From positions 1-64,000 of the forward strand of contig SADC01000924.1 in assembly GCA_004194705.1 (NCBI GenBank): a stretch of DNA of 64,000 nucleotides, in the 5' to 3' direction. Within the stretch, counting starts at the first letter, position 1, and each line of letters begins with the position of its first letter. Of this stretch, positions 54,970 to 64,000 are shown piece by piece. The stretch is from Ditylenchus dipsaci. Its lineage: Eukaryota; Nematoda; Chromadorea; Rhabditida; Anguinidae. A program made the position numbers and the translations under genes. The notes below the pieces were generated by a model that had not been told where the DNA came from, searched no databases, and saw only the letters and a list, made by a program, of their open reading frames with translations.

Positions 54970-55960
54970 TAAAATGTGTGAATGATACTACTTTACATTT
55001 GATGTTGGCCTTTTATAATATCATAAATACCTTAAAAATATCGTAAATTATAAAACTTTTTAAAATAAATAAAAAATATCTTACAAATTTGTTCTATCTT
55101 TTAAGGGTTTAACCGCACAAAACTTTCTGGTAGTTTTTAAAAATGAAACATGAAATTTGTCCATTTCGAAAGGTCAATCAAACACCGTACAATTGCTTGT
55201 GCGATTGCTCACAAGTACTCGTCATCCAACCCACTTCGTCCCACAACCAGAGGCATTCAACGGTCAATTACGCGTTACAGGGCTATTTCATATTGAAAAA
55301 AGCGAAAATCGGATGTTTTAAAAAAGAGTGAATTAAAAAAATTTCTAAGTGAAAATAAATAAAAGATTTTACGGTGTTAAGCGACAGTTTCGAAACATTT
55401 GAAAATATTTATAAAAACTCATTGACAGATTCGCTTGACTGACTCTAATTAGGAATTTGGTTCAGCATGGTAAAAATTACAAAATTTAAAAGTCTTGTAC
55501 AAAATTCGAAAGTCATAGTTGAAATTCCAATTCCTTTTAGGACAATAAATATTCAAATATAGAATTTCTCCCGAGTTTAAATATTTGTCGTCTCGAAAGA
55601 AATTCAATTTTGACTATGACTTTCAAACCTTAAAGGCAGTTTTATAGGCAAATTGACTATGCTGAACACGAATCTGACGTCTTACTTGGAGCTTGGTCCA
55701 GCGAGAAATAAGTTCTAATATTTTTTAGTTTGTTTTAAAACTTAACTTAAAACCTTTTTTTAGTTTCAATTAGAAGCATAGCGTATTTATTTTAATAGAC
55801 GGGTACTTTCCAATAGACGGCCACCCCTCAAAAAGGGCTACTTTTTTACCTCTGTTCAAAAAACAAATTCCCGCAGATATTTTCTCATGTTTTTCATTAT
55901 TGTGAAAACAAGCGGACTGATTTCATTTAATGCATTACAAGGTCTTTTAGCCCAATTAGA
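54970..55960. other. upstream region of the secreted-protein gene
   Basis: No exon or repeat supported. TATA-like tracts are frequent because of base composition and none can be singled out. Confidence 0.35.
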
Positions 55961-55967
55961 ATTTCAT

Positions 55968-56074
55968 GAAATGCAATGCAAAGGCAAAGAAAACGATTTT
56001 GAACGAGAAGGGGTGGCGCTAATTAGGGAAAAAATCTATGCTTTTTACAGACCTACCGGGCTGATCTCAAATGA
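55968..56074 (+). repeat. single arm copy of the 53085-53412 foldback
   Basis: Identical over about 85 bp to 53332-53417: 'gaaaacgattttgaacgaga', 'gcgctaattagggaaaaa' and 'cctaccgggctgatctcaaa'. The mirror arm is absent. Confidence 0.75.
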
Positions 56075-56079
56075 AAATG

Positions 56080-58286
56080 CAAAGTGATCACAAGTAAAAA
56101 TAAAGGGCTGCTCCAATTTCTGTCAGTCTTCAGTGAATATTTGGTGTTTGAGACAAACTTTTGAATGATCTTATCAACCAGTCATTAAATAACTGTGAAA
56201 TTATTATACTCCTCGGGTATTCCCTAAGGTGCCCATTTATCGGGTGTATCCATTTATCGAAAATACCGGGTTTTTGATTCGACTGTTTCCGCTGGTGTTT
56301 TACCCTAACACCTCTGTAATATAAAATGAAAAATAACACAGGCAACAAGTCGCAAAAAAGGGTTTAGCAAAAACGAAAATCATGAAGAAAAAATGTCACA
56401 AAAAAGCAACAAAAATCACTGAAACTCATGAAAAATGTTTTAAAATATGTAAGGGGTTCATTTACCGGATGTAATTTTTTCGAACGGGACCACGCTTAGG
56501 ATGTCCGTTTATTGGGGGCATACTTTAGTGAATTTCTTGGTAAACCAACCAAAAAAAAACATCGAAAATTGCAATTGATAACAATTTGCAACTAGCACCA
56601 TGATGGTTTTAATAAGGAAAATTTTCTTTTGTTATTAAACTTGAAATCTTGGTCTTATTAAAACTGATATTCAAAACAGTGATTATACATGAAATAAACA
56701 AAATGAATCAGCAGATTTTATATAAAAAGGAATGTCTGCTTGTTTTCCCGCTGAACTTGTTGTGTATGTGTGCTTGACTGGCTGGCTCTACTACTTTTCG
56801 CTATGGTTACTAGCAAGCAGCAAGCCATATGCCCTGGATCAACAAGTAAGCAAAAGGGAGAACTAAAGCGGTGAGAATCACTAGTGCACTGCGGTCCTCT
56901 CTGCCCAATTAGTTGCACATACACACACATATTAAAATTGACATGGTCAATCAGACAAAAAAAAACGAGAAAAATTTTGTATTGCTAGGTTTAATGTCCC
57001 AAGTTTATGTCCCAGACCCAATTGAAAGGGCAGTGACAACAATTTTTAAAAGGTCGGATTCTAAGAGGGGAATATTCGCTAGTAGCGCCGAAAATCTTAA
57101 CACTTTAGTTCAATAAGGTGTTTCTTTAGTGTCAAACAATTCGGGGCTATCAAATGAGCCAAAATTTGATTTTTCGCAGCTTTGAAAAAAAGCTCTAGGC
57201 CTCTCAAATAGGCTGGAATAGTTCGTCCAACCGGTACAACCTGTAAATAGCAGAAAAAGGCAGAAAAAAAACTTGTCCGTTGTTTTTTCGGTCCTTTCAA
57301 AGCATAAATGCAAAAAAATTCGGTTTCCAGCTTCAATAATAATTTCTAAAAATTTAGTTAAGGAAAAAAGCAAGGATGTCACTCAAATTCATTATATTGC
57401 TATCTTTAAAGTTTTCCGAATGAGATAATTTTTCGTCACACAGTTTTCTGCCAACTGTCAGTTTATATTTCATTTTACTAGTTCAATTTTTTCCTGCAGA
57501 TTAAATAATATTTTTAGCTCATTCAAAATTCAAGTTATCGTTTTGTCAGCAATTCTTATTTAATTGTTCTTTGCTATTAAAAATGTTAAAACAACTTTAT
57601 TCCATTAAATACTCTTAGTTTTAACAAAATTCATAAAAAATAAGATGTTACTGACTTGTTCAGGAACCCTCAGTTGGAGTAGAAGCTGGAATATTTAACT
57701 TTACTCCAACTCTTGGTTCCTGAATCTTTTGTGAAAAGACAGTTGGCTAAAAAAAGGACATTTTGACCATTTTTTATTGAAAAGGGTCATTTTATTCAGT
57801 CGTTATTGCCATTTTGAACACATTTATGCAGGAATTGATTTTCTAAAAGTTTCGAATTTTTTCTTTGAGTTGAAATGGTCATTTTTACGGGTAAAATGAT
57901 TGATTTTAAGAAGCAGTTAAGATAATGAAAATCTCGACATTTTTTGACAATATTTTTGAAAAATTTTTTTTCTCTGTTAACCAAAATTGCATTTTTTATC
58001 TACTTTTTGAGCAAAATGTTTATTTCAAGTTTCCACTCGGAATTTAGCTCATTATCTCAGCTATCTTTTTCTAGCAAATTTTTCCTTAAGATTGTTAGAA
58101 AACGATAAGCAAAAACAGAATGTCAAGAAAAACGAATTTAAATTTTACGTATTCTTAAATTTTTCACGATCTAGACATTTGAAAAAACGCTACATCCTAG
58201 TGTTTTTTTTTGAATATAAAATTATTCTGAAAAATGTTTTCTGTAGCTCTTAGTCTTCTCTGCAACATATTTTCAAATATTATCGC
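56080..58286. other. gene-free stretch
   Basis: Around 56200-56530 the words 'gcccatttatcgggtg' and 'gtccgtttattggggg' hint at a decayed pogo-type element. At 57660-57725 an inverted pair 'caggaaccctcagttggagt' / 'actccaactcttggttcctg' marks a small foldback of about 65 bp. No exon supported. Confidence 0.4.
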
Positions 58287-58294
58287 ATTGATAT

Positions 58295-60178
58295 CAGGGA
58301 TGCTCATATACGGCCTATTTAGGCCGTTTTTGACTTTTTTACGGCCTATTTTAGGCCGTATTTTCCTATTTTAGGATACGGCCTATTTAGGCGTATGCCG
58401 ATTTTAGGCCGTTTTCCTATTTTAGGATACGGCCTATTTAGGCCGTATGCCGATTTTAGGCCGTGGTACCGTTTCAGTTTCCTCAAGAAATTAATGCAGT
58501 TTCTTTTTTCTTCATCCATTTTTTGCCTGATACTTTTTGTTTCTCATGTCGTATGTTACAATATATACATAAAACATATACATTTATTACTGATTAATCA
58601 ATTTTTACAGATGTTGAAAATAAACGACTTCTTATTAGTGAGCGAAGAGTTATTATCGAAGATATTTTTTCTTTATTAGTCGGTTTCTTAAATCAGTGGC
58701 AACAAGTCGTAAATTTGAAAACGCTCGCTCGCTAGGAGCGCTTGAAGCTGTCATTGAAAAAACTTCCTTGGCAACTTGTGCGAGAATGGGATAGTTCTGA
58801 ACATTGCTTAAATTCAACAGCTTAAAACATTATTTTATTACTTTTCGTGAAGCGACCAAAATTCCAATGGGTCCATATTCACTAAAGGTAATAAAGCAAA
58901 AGTAGCTATCTCGTGTTCTAGCGAGTCTTCTATCTCGATTGGAAAATCTGATTCTCGTGGACCCTTTTCAGTTGGTTGAGCAGAAATATATTTCTGAGCG
59001 AGGCTTCTAACTCTCAGCTTAGCCTAAATATGGAACTTTTACATCGTATATTAAGACACCTTTCTATACCATATCACTGTTCCAATTCGGCACGTGTTTC
59101 ATAATTTCCCCCAACTGAGCTTTAATAAAAGGATCTAAAAATGCAGCAGCCAGGGGAACTGTCGTATCCATCTGCTCAATTTTTTTTCAAGGGCCTCCAT
59201 AGCTGATAATGCAAAACAACCAACAAGCGTTGAATCTCCTCGATTAGCATAGCTTTTTATTTTATTTTTCAAAAAGGCGATACGTGAAACTACAAGTGAT
59301 ATGGTGACGGTTTTATCTGCCTGCAATATGTTTTTCTCTTGAAATAAACGTGAAGTATCAATAAGCGACCATTTCGATTAGCGACCCTCTCTTAGCAACT
59401 ATTTAAATTACCCTTTGTGACAAGAAATTTCTAAATTGAAAAATTGTTAAGCATTTAATAAAAAAGCATACTTTGCCAAACATGCCCGTCGTTGCTTATT
59501 GTATGGTTGCTAATCGAGAGTCGCTGATCGATAGTCGTTTACAAATAATACTGAGTATATCTGTTCAAACCTGTAGGTCTTTGATAGGGCTTCAAACAAT
59601 TTCAAGAAGTCAGCATAAATGCTCAAATCGTTTCTTTTCAAAACGATCTCTTCTAACTTATTCACTAAATCTGGGCTAGTCTTGCTGTCTCTGTTTGAAT
59701 ATCGCCTAAGCTTTTGATAAATGCAGTAACCATCGTTAGTGTTGCTAGCCATCTTGTTTCTCCAGGCGCACTTAGAAAATTGGAAAAGTATTAAAACAAA
59801 AAACCAAACAGCAAAAGTATTTTCAAAATAAAGATTTAGCGCCATCAAAAATAAAAAAATGTCTCATGTTTTTGAGCCAAATCAAACCTTTAATGAAGGC
59901 TAAAACGAAGGTAAAATTTTCTTTATAAATATTAGGCAAAAATGGATGAAGAAAAAAGAAACTGCATTAATTTCTTGAGGAAACTGAAACGGTACCACGG
60001 CCTAAAATCGGCATACGGCCTAAATAGGCCGTATCCTAAAATAGGAAAACGGCCTAAAATCGGCATACGGCCTAAATAGGCCGTATCCTAAAATAGGAAA
60101 ATACGGCCTAAAATAGGCCGTAAAAAGTCCTAAAAACGGCCTATTTTTAGTCGGATAGGCCGTATATGAGCATCCCTG
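58295..60178 (-). mobile_element. hAT transposon with decayed transposase, perfect 8-bp target duplication
   Basis: Starts 'cagggatgctcatatacggc' and ends with its inverse 'gtatatgagcatccctg'. Flanking 8-mers 'attgatat' at 58287-58294 and 60179-60186 are identical. Each end is a long inverted repeat (about 180 bp) built from repeated 'acggcctatttaggccgt' words. The minus strand between about 59860 and 58680 encodes a broken hAT transposase: SPDLVNKLEEIVLKRNDLSI, then EIEDSLEHEIATFALLPLVN and MDPLEFWSLHEK, and after stops FRTIPFSHKLPRKFF...LLASERFQIYDLL, which follows the conserved C-terminal dimerisation block (YP.LA..A...........SER.FS...L). Several stops make it inactive. A pogo-like MITE is nested at about 59355-59546. 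Confidence 0.85.
59355..59546. mobile_element. pogo-like MITE nested in the hAT element
   Basis: Left 'caataagcgaccatttcgat' and 'tagcgaccctc' are mirrored by right 'gctaatcgagagtcgctgat' and 'cgatagtcg'. The 'agcgacc' word appears twice per arm. Confidence 0.6.
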
Positions 60179-60186
60179 ATTGATAT

Positions 60187-60690
60187 ACAAAAATTTTATA
60201 AAAAATTTGATATACAAAAAAATGATTTTTCAATCGAATTTTTCACAACCAAGATAAAGCAATTTCAAAAAAAAAGAAAAGTATATTCTTGATATTACAT
60301 TCAGTGATTCAGACAAGCATACATTTTGTTTATTCAGGTAGTGTGGTGAATATAGTGTGTTGTTTTAAGTTATTTCATATTAAAGAATAAAATGACTTTT
60401 TTCGGTCCAGATCGAACTATCCATTTGTAATAAATTTAAATATAAATAAATATAAATTTAAAAAATTTCATAGATTTGTGAAAAAGATTTCTGAAAGCTG
60501 AAACGCAGAGCTGCAAATAAAAAAGAAAGAAGAGGATGCGGAAAAGGCAGAAAGAGTGGGAGGAGGGGTGGTGCTATATGAGAATAAACATGGTAACATG
60601 AAAATGTCAAAATCTCAAGTTTTCACTGGTCAGACACTGTCTTGACGACATTTTTATAATAAACCCAATTTTTACCCCTATATATAACAT
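60187..60690. other. gene-free stretch
   Basis: AT-rich with no supported feature. Confidence 0.4.
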
Positions 60691-60855
60691 ACCGTATTTC
60701 TTCTAATTGCCGCACAGTCTCCAATTACTGCACAGTCTCTAATAACGCACACCCCAGGGCTGATCGAAAAATAAGCGCACAGTCTCTTATAACCGCACAC
60801 CCTAGAGGGTAATTGAAAAGTAAACGCACATGTGCGGTAATTAGAAGAAATACGT
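60691..60855. mobile_element. family C MITE ('gccgcaca' version)
   Basis: Begins 'accgtatttcttctaattgc' and ends 'gcggtaattagaagaaatac'. The words 'cgcacagtctc' and 'cgcacacccta' recur through both halves. Confidence 0.75.
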
Positions 60856-61260
60856 AAACAAACTGCAAAAAAGTTTTTTTGCAAAAAAGTTTCAAAAAAA
60901 ATTCCTGGTATTAATTTGGACACATAGGCAGAAAGGAGGTTTGACTGAAAATTTTAAAAGTAAAAAATATTTCGGGTACCAAAATAGGATAAATTCTTCA
61001 GAAAAAACACGATTTAGATCCCTGGCTTAACTTCTGGTACACTTTTCGAAATTTCAAACAGGGTTCAAGAGGGGTTAAAATTGTGTTGTTTTTTAAATTT
61101 ATAAACAATATAAAATTGGCTATTTATATCAATTATTGTAGCTATTTTAAAGGTCAGGAAATTTTTTTATTTGATGTGTTTCACATTCCTTTGATCCCAA
61201 AATAGAGTTTTAGGTACAACAAACAGTCATTCACTGCAAAAGCAATTTCTGCCTACTCTA

Positions 61261-63616
61261 ATGTCCCAATTTTTCCACTGCCCGCTAGAAAATTGTGCTC
61301 TTAAAATTCCAATGTCAAGCAAAGATGAGCATTTGGCTTTTCATGAGGCCATTTCGGAGCACAATAGACAGGGTAAACAAAAAGTTTAAAAAAAATTTCA
61401 AACAAATATTTTTTATAGGTAGTCCCTTGTCGAAACTCAACAAAGACTTTGCCTTTATTCACTGCCAAATTGTCTTTAAATATACCGAAAAAGAGGCTAT
61501 TAAAAGCAGGTATCTAAGTCAACAAATGCTTGTGCGCAACAACCTATCCATGCTGGACCTGTGCAAAAATATATCACGCTGCTTAAAGTTAAACATCAAC
61601 AAAATAAGGACTCAGATCACACCAATGGGATTTCCTCTAACGATATGACTGAACTTGTGGAAATTGAATGGAAAAGTTTTCAATGTTTGCTATTCAACCA
61701 GTTTGAAAAGAATTTGAGCCAATTTCTTTGATTTCGAGTGTGACTAAGGATGGTGACAAATATGGTCTAGTATTCTACGATAGATTAGTGGTTAGTTTAG
61801 AATGCTTAGTTGAATTGAAAATACAGTCTAAGCTAAATATAACGGCACCCCGATACAGCGTAAGCCCCGATATAACAACACCTTTTTCAACCCAATTGGG
61901 CTAGACGATAAAAGATACACGACAAAGCTTACGACCGGCAGGCTTGATATAACGGCATCTCCAGCTGGTCGACTGTATTACATTAAATATATTGCATGCA
62001 ATATAATGTACAGTCGAGTCTCGACAAAACCGGCTCAGAATGCCGAGAGTCTCATTATATCAAGAGTACACTTGGTATCAAGATATAGTAGGGCTGCCAG
62101 GTCACACTATTTTTAAATTATTGTTTTTTCGTCAAAAAAGCAAAATGTCGGTCAAAAACACAAAATCTTTACAACAGTGCTAATTTTTGGATTGATTGTA
62201 TTTTTAAAAAATTATCGATTTTGGGCCTCAATTGAAAAAATATTGAGAAATGAGCTCATTCGGCAGCCCTGGTCTATTATTTGTTTGTTAACTAGCCAAA
62301 TGGTCCTCAAAGCCGCACTATATTGAGAATTCAATGTAATATATTTTTAATACATTAAAGTTTTTAAAAGTAAACGTCAATGCTTAAGCCAAAAAATAAT
62401 AAAATCAAATAAATTAAAGATAAAGAAAAAGCACTGCTTTTGTTTTCGAAAATTTGATTTCTATTAAATTCAGTAATGTACAAAGTGAAATTGTTAAATT
62501 TTTTTCTCAAAAATTTGCAATGACAATTTTTCGTACATAACGCTCTAAAAAGTAGGTTTGACTTTTAAATATTTTCAGGACAACTGTCACAGCTTTGCGG
62601 CTATTATTCACTTGTCTACACCATTTTTGCTGCCTAGTGATGACTGCTTGCTCGCTAGGGTATGTTTTAACAAGCCTTTCTTGACTAAATTTTTTTTAAT
62701 CACTAATTCTGTTGTAGCAAATGTTCACACCTACCCAGTATAGCAGTAAAAGCTTAATCTCTGACGAAAAGCTAGCGGCTGAGTCATTAGTTGAGTTGTG
62801 CCAAGTAGATAGCTCACCACCTTTGCAAGAAAATACACCAGCAGAAAGCAAACCTGCAACTAAAAAGCCAGGCAGGGGTAGAAAGCGTAACATAGATCAG
62901 ATCACTTTGACCCCTTTTGTCGCAAAGAAAACTCCTTGGCAGATATAACTAACAAAAAGCAAAATATTGGAATAACTATAAACAATGAAGAAGAACTAGA
63001 AAGTGTTAAAGCTAAATTAAATGCTCTAGATTGCAAGGATCATGAAAGTGTTAAAGAATTTTACGCTCAAACAATGTAAAAAGTTTTTTAATTGGGGAAA
63101 AATGCTTTGAAAAGTTGAAATAGGACGATTTCAAAAAGATGAATGGTTATAGTTTAAATTTAATTTTAAGCATGTTTTAACCTTGAACTCTTAGCTTTCC
63201 AGTCTTTTACTAAATATATTGGGCAAAACTAGATCAAGACATAACTTTACGAACCATCGATAATGAAAATAATAATTTTTAGCGTCTTTCGCAGAAGGAT
63301 GCTTCTCAGCGGTAATTCTACCAAAGATGTCCTATTCTTATTTGACCATTTCAAGAACTGTCCAGCTTTGGTAATATATTTTTTCATATTCTAAAAGCCT
63401 ATGAAAATTTCTGTATAGATTGACATTGATTTATGTACTTGGCTCAAACCAAAGGTTGGCAGCCTAATTATGCTTTTCCCACCCAATGGGATACGGTGAT
63501 TGTGCCTAATATAGTGGCACAGGCCAATCAGTGCACAGCCAAAAGTAGTCGATTGCGACTTCTGCTGGCTTCTATAAGCTCATTTAAGAAAATCAAAGGA
63601 CAGGAAATTGAAGGTG
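61261..63616 (+). CDS. unidentified nuclear-type protein with C2H2-like finger and AT-hook-like run
   Basis: Exon 1 (61261-61372) encodes MSQFFHCPLENCALKIPMSS then KDEHLAFHEAISEH: C-x4-C-x11-H-x3-H, a C2H2-like finger. After a 46-nt intron, exon 2 (61419-about 61790) gives KDFAFIHCQIVFKYTEKEA, QKYITLLKVKHQQNK, TELVEIEWKSFQCLLFNQ and DGDKYGLVFYDRL, with breaks at A runs 61502-61505 and 61706-61709. A long intron holds two pogo-like elements. Exon 3 (62579-62659) reads DNCHSFAAIIHLSTPFLLP. Exon 4 (62718-63075) has Ser/Pro-rich sequence and KKPGRGRKR (AT-hook-like), a break at 62928-62931, then EEELESVKAKLNALDCKD. Exon 5 (63283-63370) reads RRRMLLSGNSTKDVLFLFDH. Exon 6 (about 63420-63618) reads IDIDLCTWLKPK, a break at 63451-63453, and WQPNYAFPTQWDTVIVPNIV, ending at a 'gtgagc' donor, so the gene may continue past the window. 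Phases at the later junctions agree. DNA binding is inferred from the finger and basic run; no named family recognised. Confidence 0.6.
61824..61975. mobile_element. pogo-like MITE in an intron of the 61261 gene
   Basis: Ends 'cagtctaagctaaatataac' and 'ctccagctggtcgactg', flanked by TA. The word 'gatataacggcat' / 'aatataacggcac' is present in both arms. Confidence 0.75.
62011..62336. mobile_element. decayed pogo-like element
   Basis: Left 'cagtcgagtctcgacaaaac' preceded by TA; right 'gcactatattgagaattcaa' only loosely inverted. The right boundary is uncertain. Confidence 0.45.
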
Positions 63617-63659
63617 AGCAGATTTTTTGTACAGTCGAACCTCTTTATTGCTCACCTGA

Positions 63660-63832
63660 TTGAATTTGTCCACGCCAATTCAAATTTTTTTCTGAATCAT
63701 TGAACTTCTGCACGGATTTTTTAACGTGGTTTCTAACAAAACTACACCTAAAATAAAATTCTTGGCCTTTTTGTTCGAAAAAAAAATCGAATTGGCGGGA
63801 TTTAAACAGGTGAGCATGCTCCTTTAACCCAA
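63660..63832. mobile_element. family G foldback
   Basis: Left 'tgtccacgccaattcaaatt' is mirrored by right 'atcgaattggcgggattta'; outer right 'gagcatgctccttta'. Lies just after the last exon seen of the 61261 gene, probably in an intron or 3' flank. Confidence 0.55.
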
Positions 63833-64000
63833 CACCTGCATAACCCGCCACTCTCGAAAAGCCGACACCTCCAGCCTGATTTGGTTGGTGAGTAAAGAAA
63901 TAAGGCTATGAAATAAAAAAATCAAAAATGTTAAATTTAAAATGGCGCCAAAAAATTCTTCAATGTTCTCTCGAAGAAGTTAATTCTGTCTTGCCGTCTT
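63833..64000. other. right edge, nothing recognised
   Basis: No feature supported. Confidence 0.4.

Noticed and set aside
59510..59848. Possible secreted protein starting with a hydrophobic leader
   Set aside because: It lies within the hAT element on the transposase strand; the downstream part matches transposase remnants and the leader is chance.

Overview
The window is eukaryotic nuclear DNA: AT-rich (roughly one-third GC by eye), gene-poor and repeat-dense. Genes are split by GT-AG introns (often only about 46-60 nt, but swollen by inserted repeats), some encode N-terminal signal peptides, and no bacterial-style operons, Shine-Dalgarno sites, rRNA, tRNA or CRISPR were seen. A small invertebrate with compact introns is the best guess (a nematode or similar worm is possible, but nothing here proves it).

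The best-supported genes are: a complete-looking five-exon nucleoside hydrolase on the + strand (43713-46003); a seven-exon secreted low-complexity protein on the - strand (54965-50516); a single-exon secreted protein (49507-49013); a 4-kb Lys/Glu-rich coiled-coil protein with a recurring short motif (30612-26574); a multi-exon + strand gene with a C2H2-like finger and an AT-hook-like stretch that may run past the right edge (61261-63616); an ankyrin-type exon (24521-24215); an unidentified - strand gene (22335-21450); and two close - strand genes at 32388-31630, a membrane-anchor tail followed after 74 bp by a small secreted protein. Weaker coding islands lie at 3850-5190, 10620-11320, 12826-13117, 16617-16365, 33885-35005 and 36900-37560.

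Most of the rest is non-autonomous DNA transposons. Recurrent groups are: elements with pogo/Tigger-like termini (CAGTCRAACCTCGATATAACG type) flanked by TA; mariner-like termini (CAGGGTG...) flanked by TA; an element group bearing a GC-rich hairpin and a 'ccttggtccccaagg' word; an element group with 'AATTGGCGGGGGACA' arms; one with 'ACCGTATTTCCTCTAAT' ends; two decayed hAT elements, one with a perfect 8-bp target duplication; and many long foldbacks. At 39822-42152 several of these groups sit inside one another to a depth of about five.

Nearly every coding region except the nucleoside hydrolase shows single-base frame breaks at homopolymers, almost always one A (coding strand) short. This looks more like systematic homopolymer under-calling in the sequence than gene death, and it explains why open reading frames look short and scattered. 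Gene models below therefore name the break sites without rewriting the sequence.
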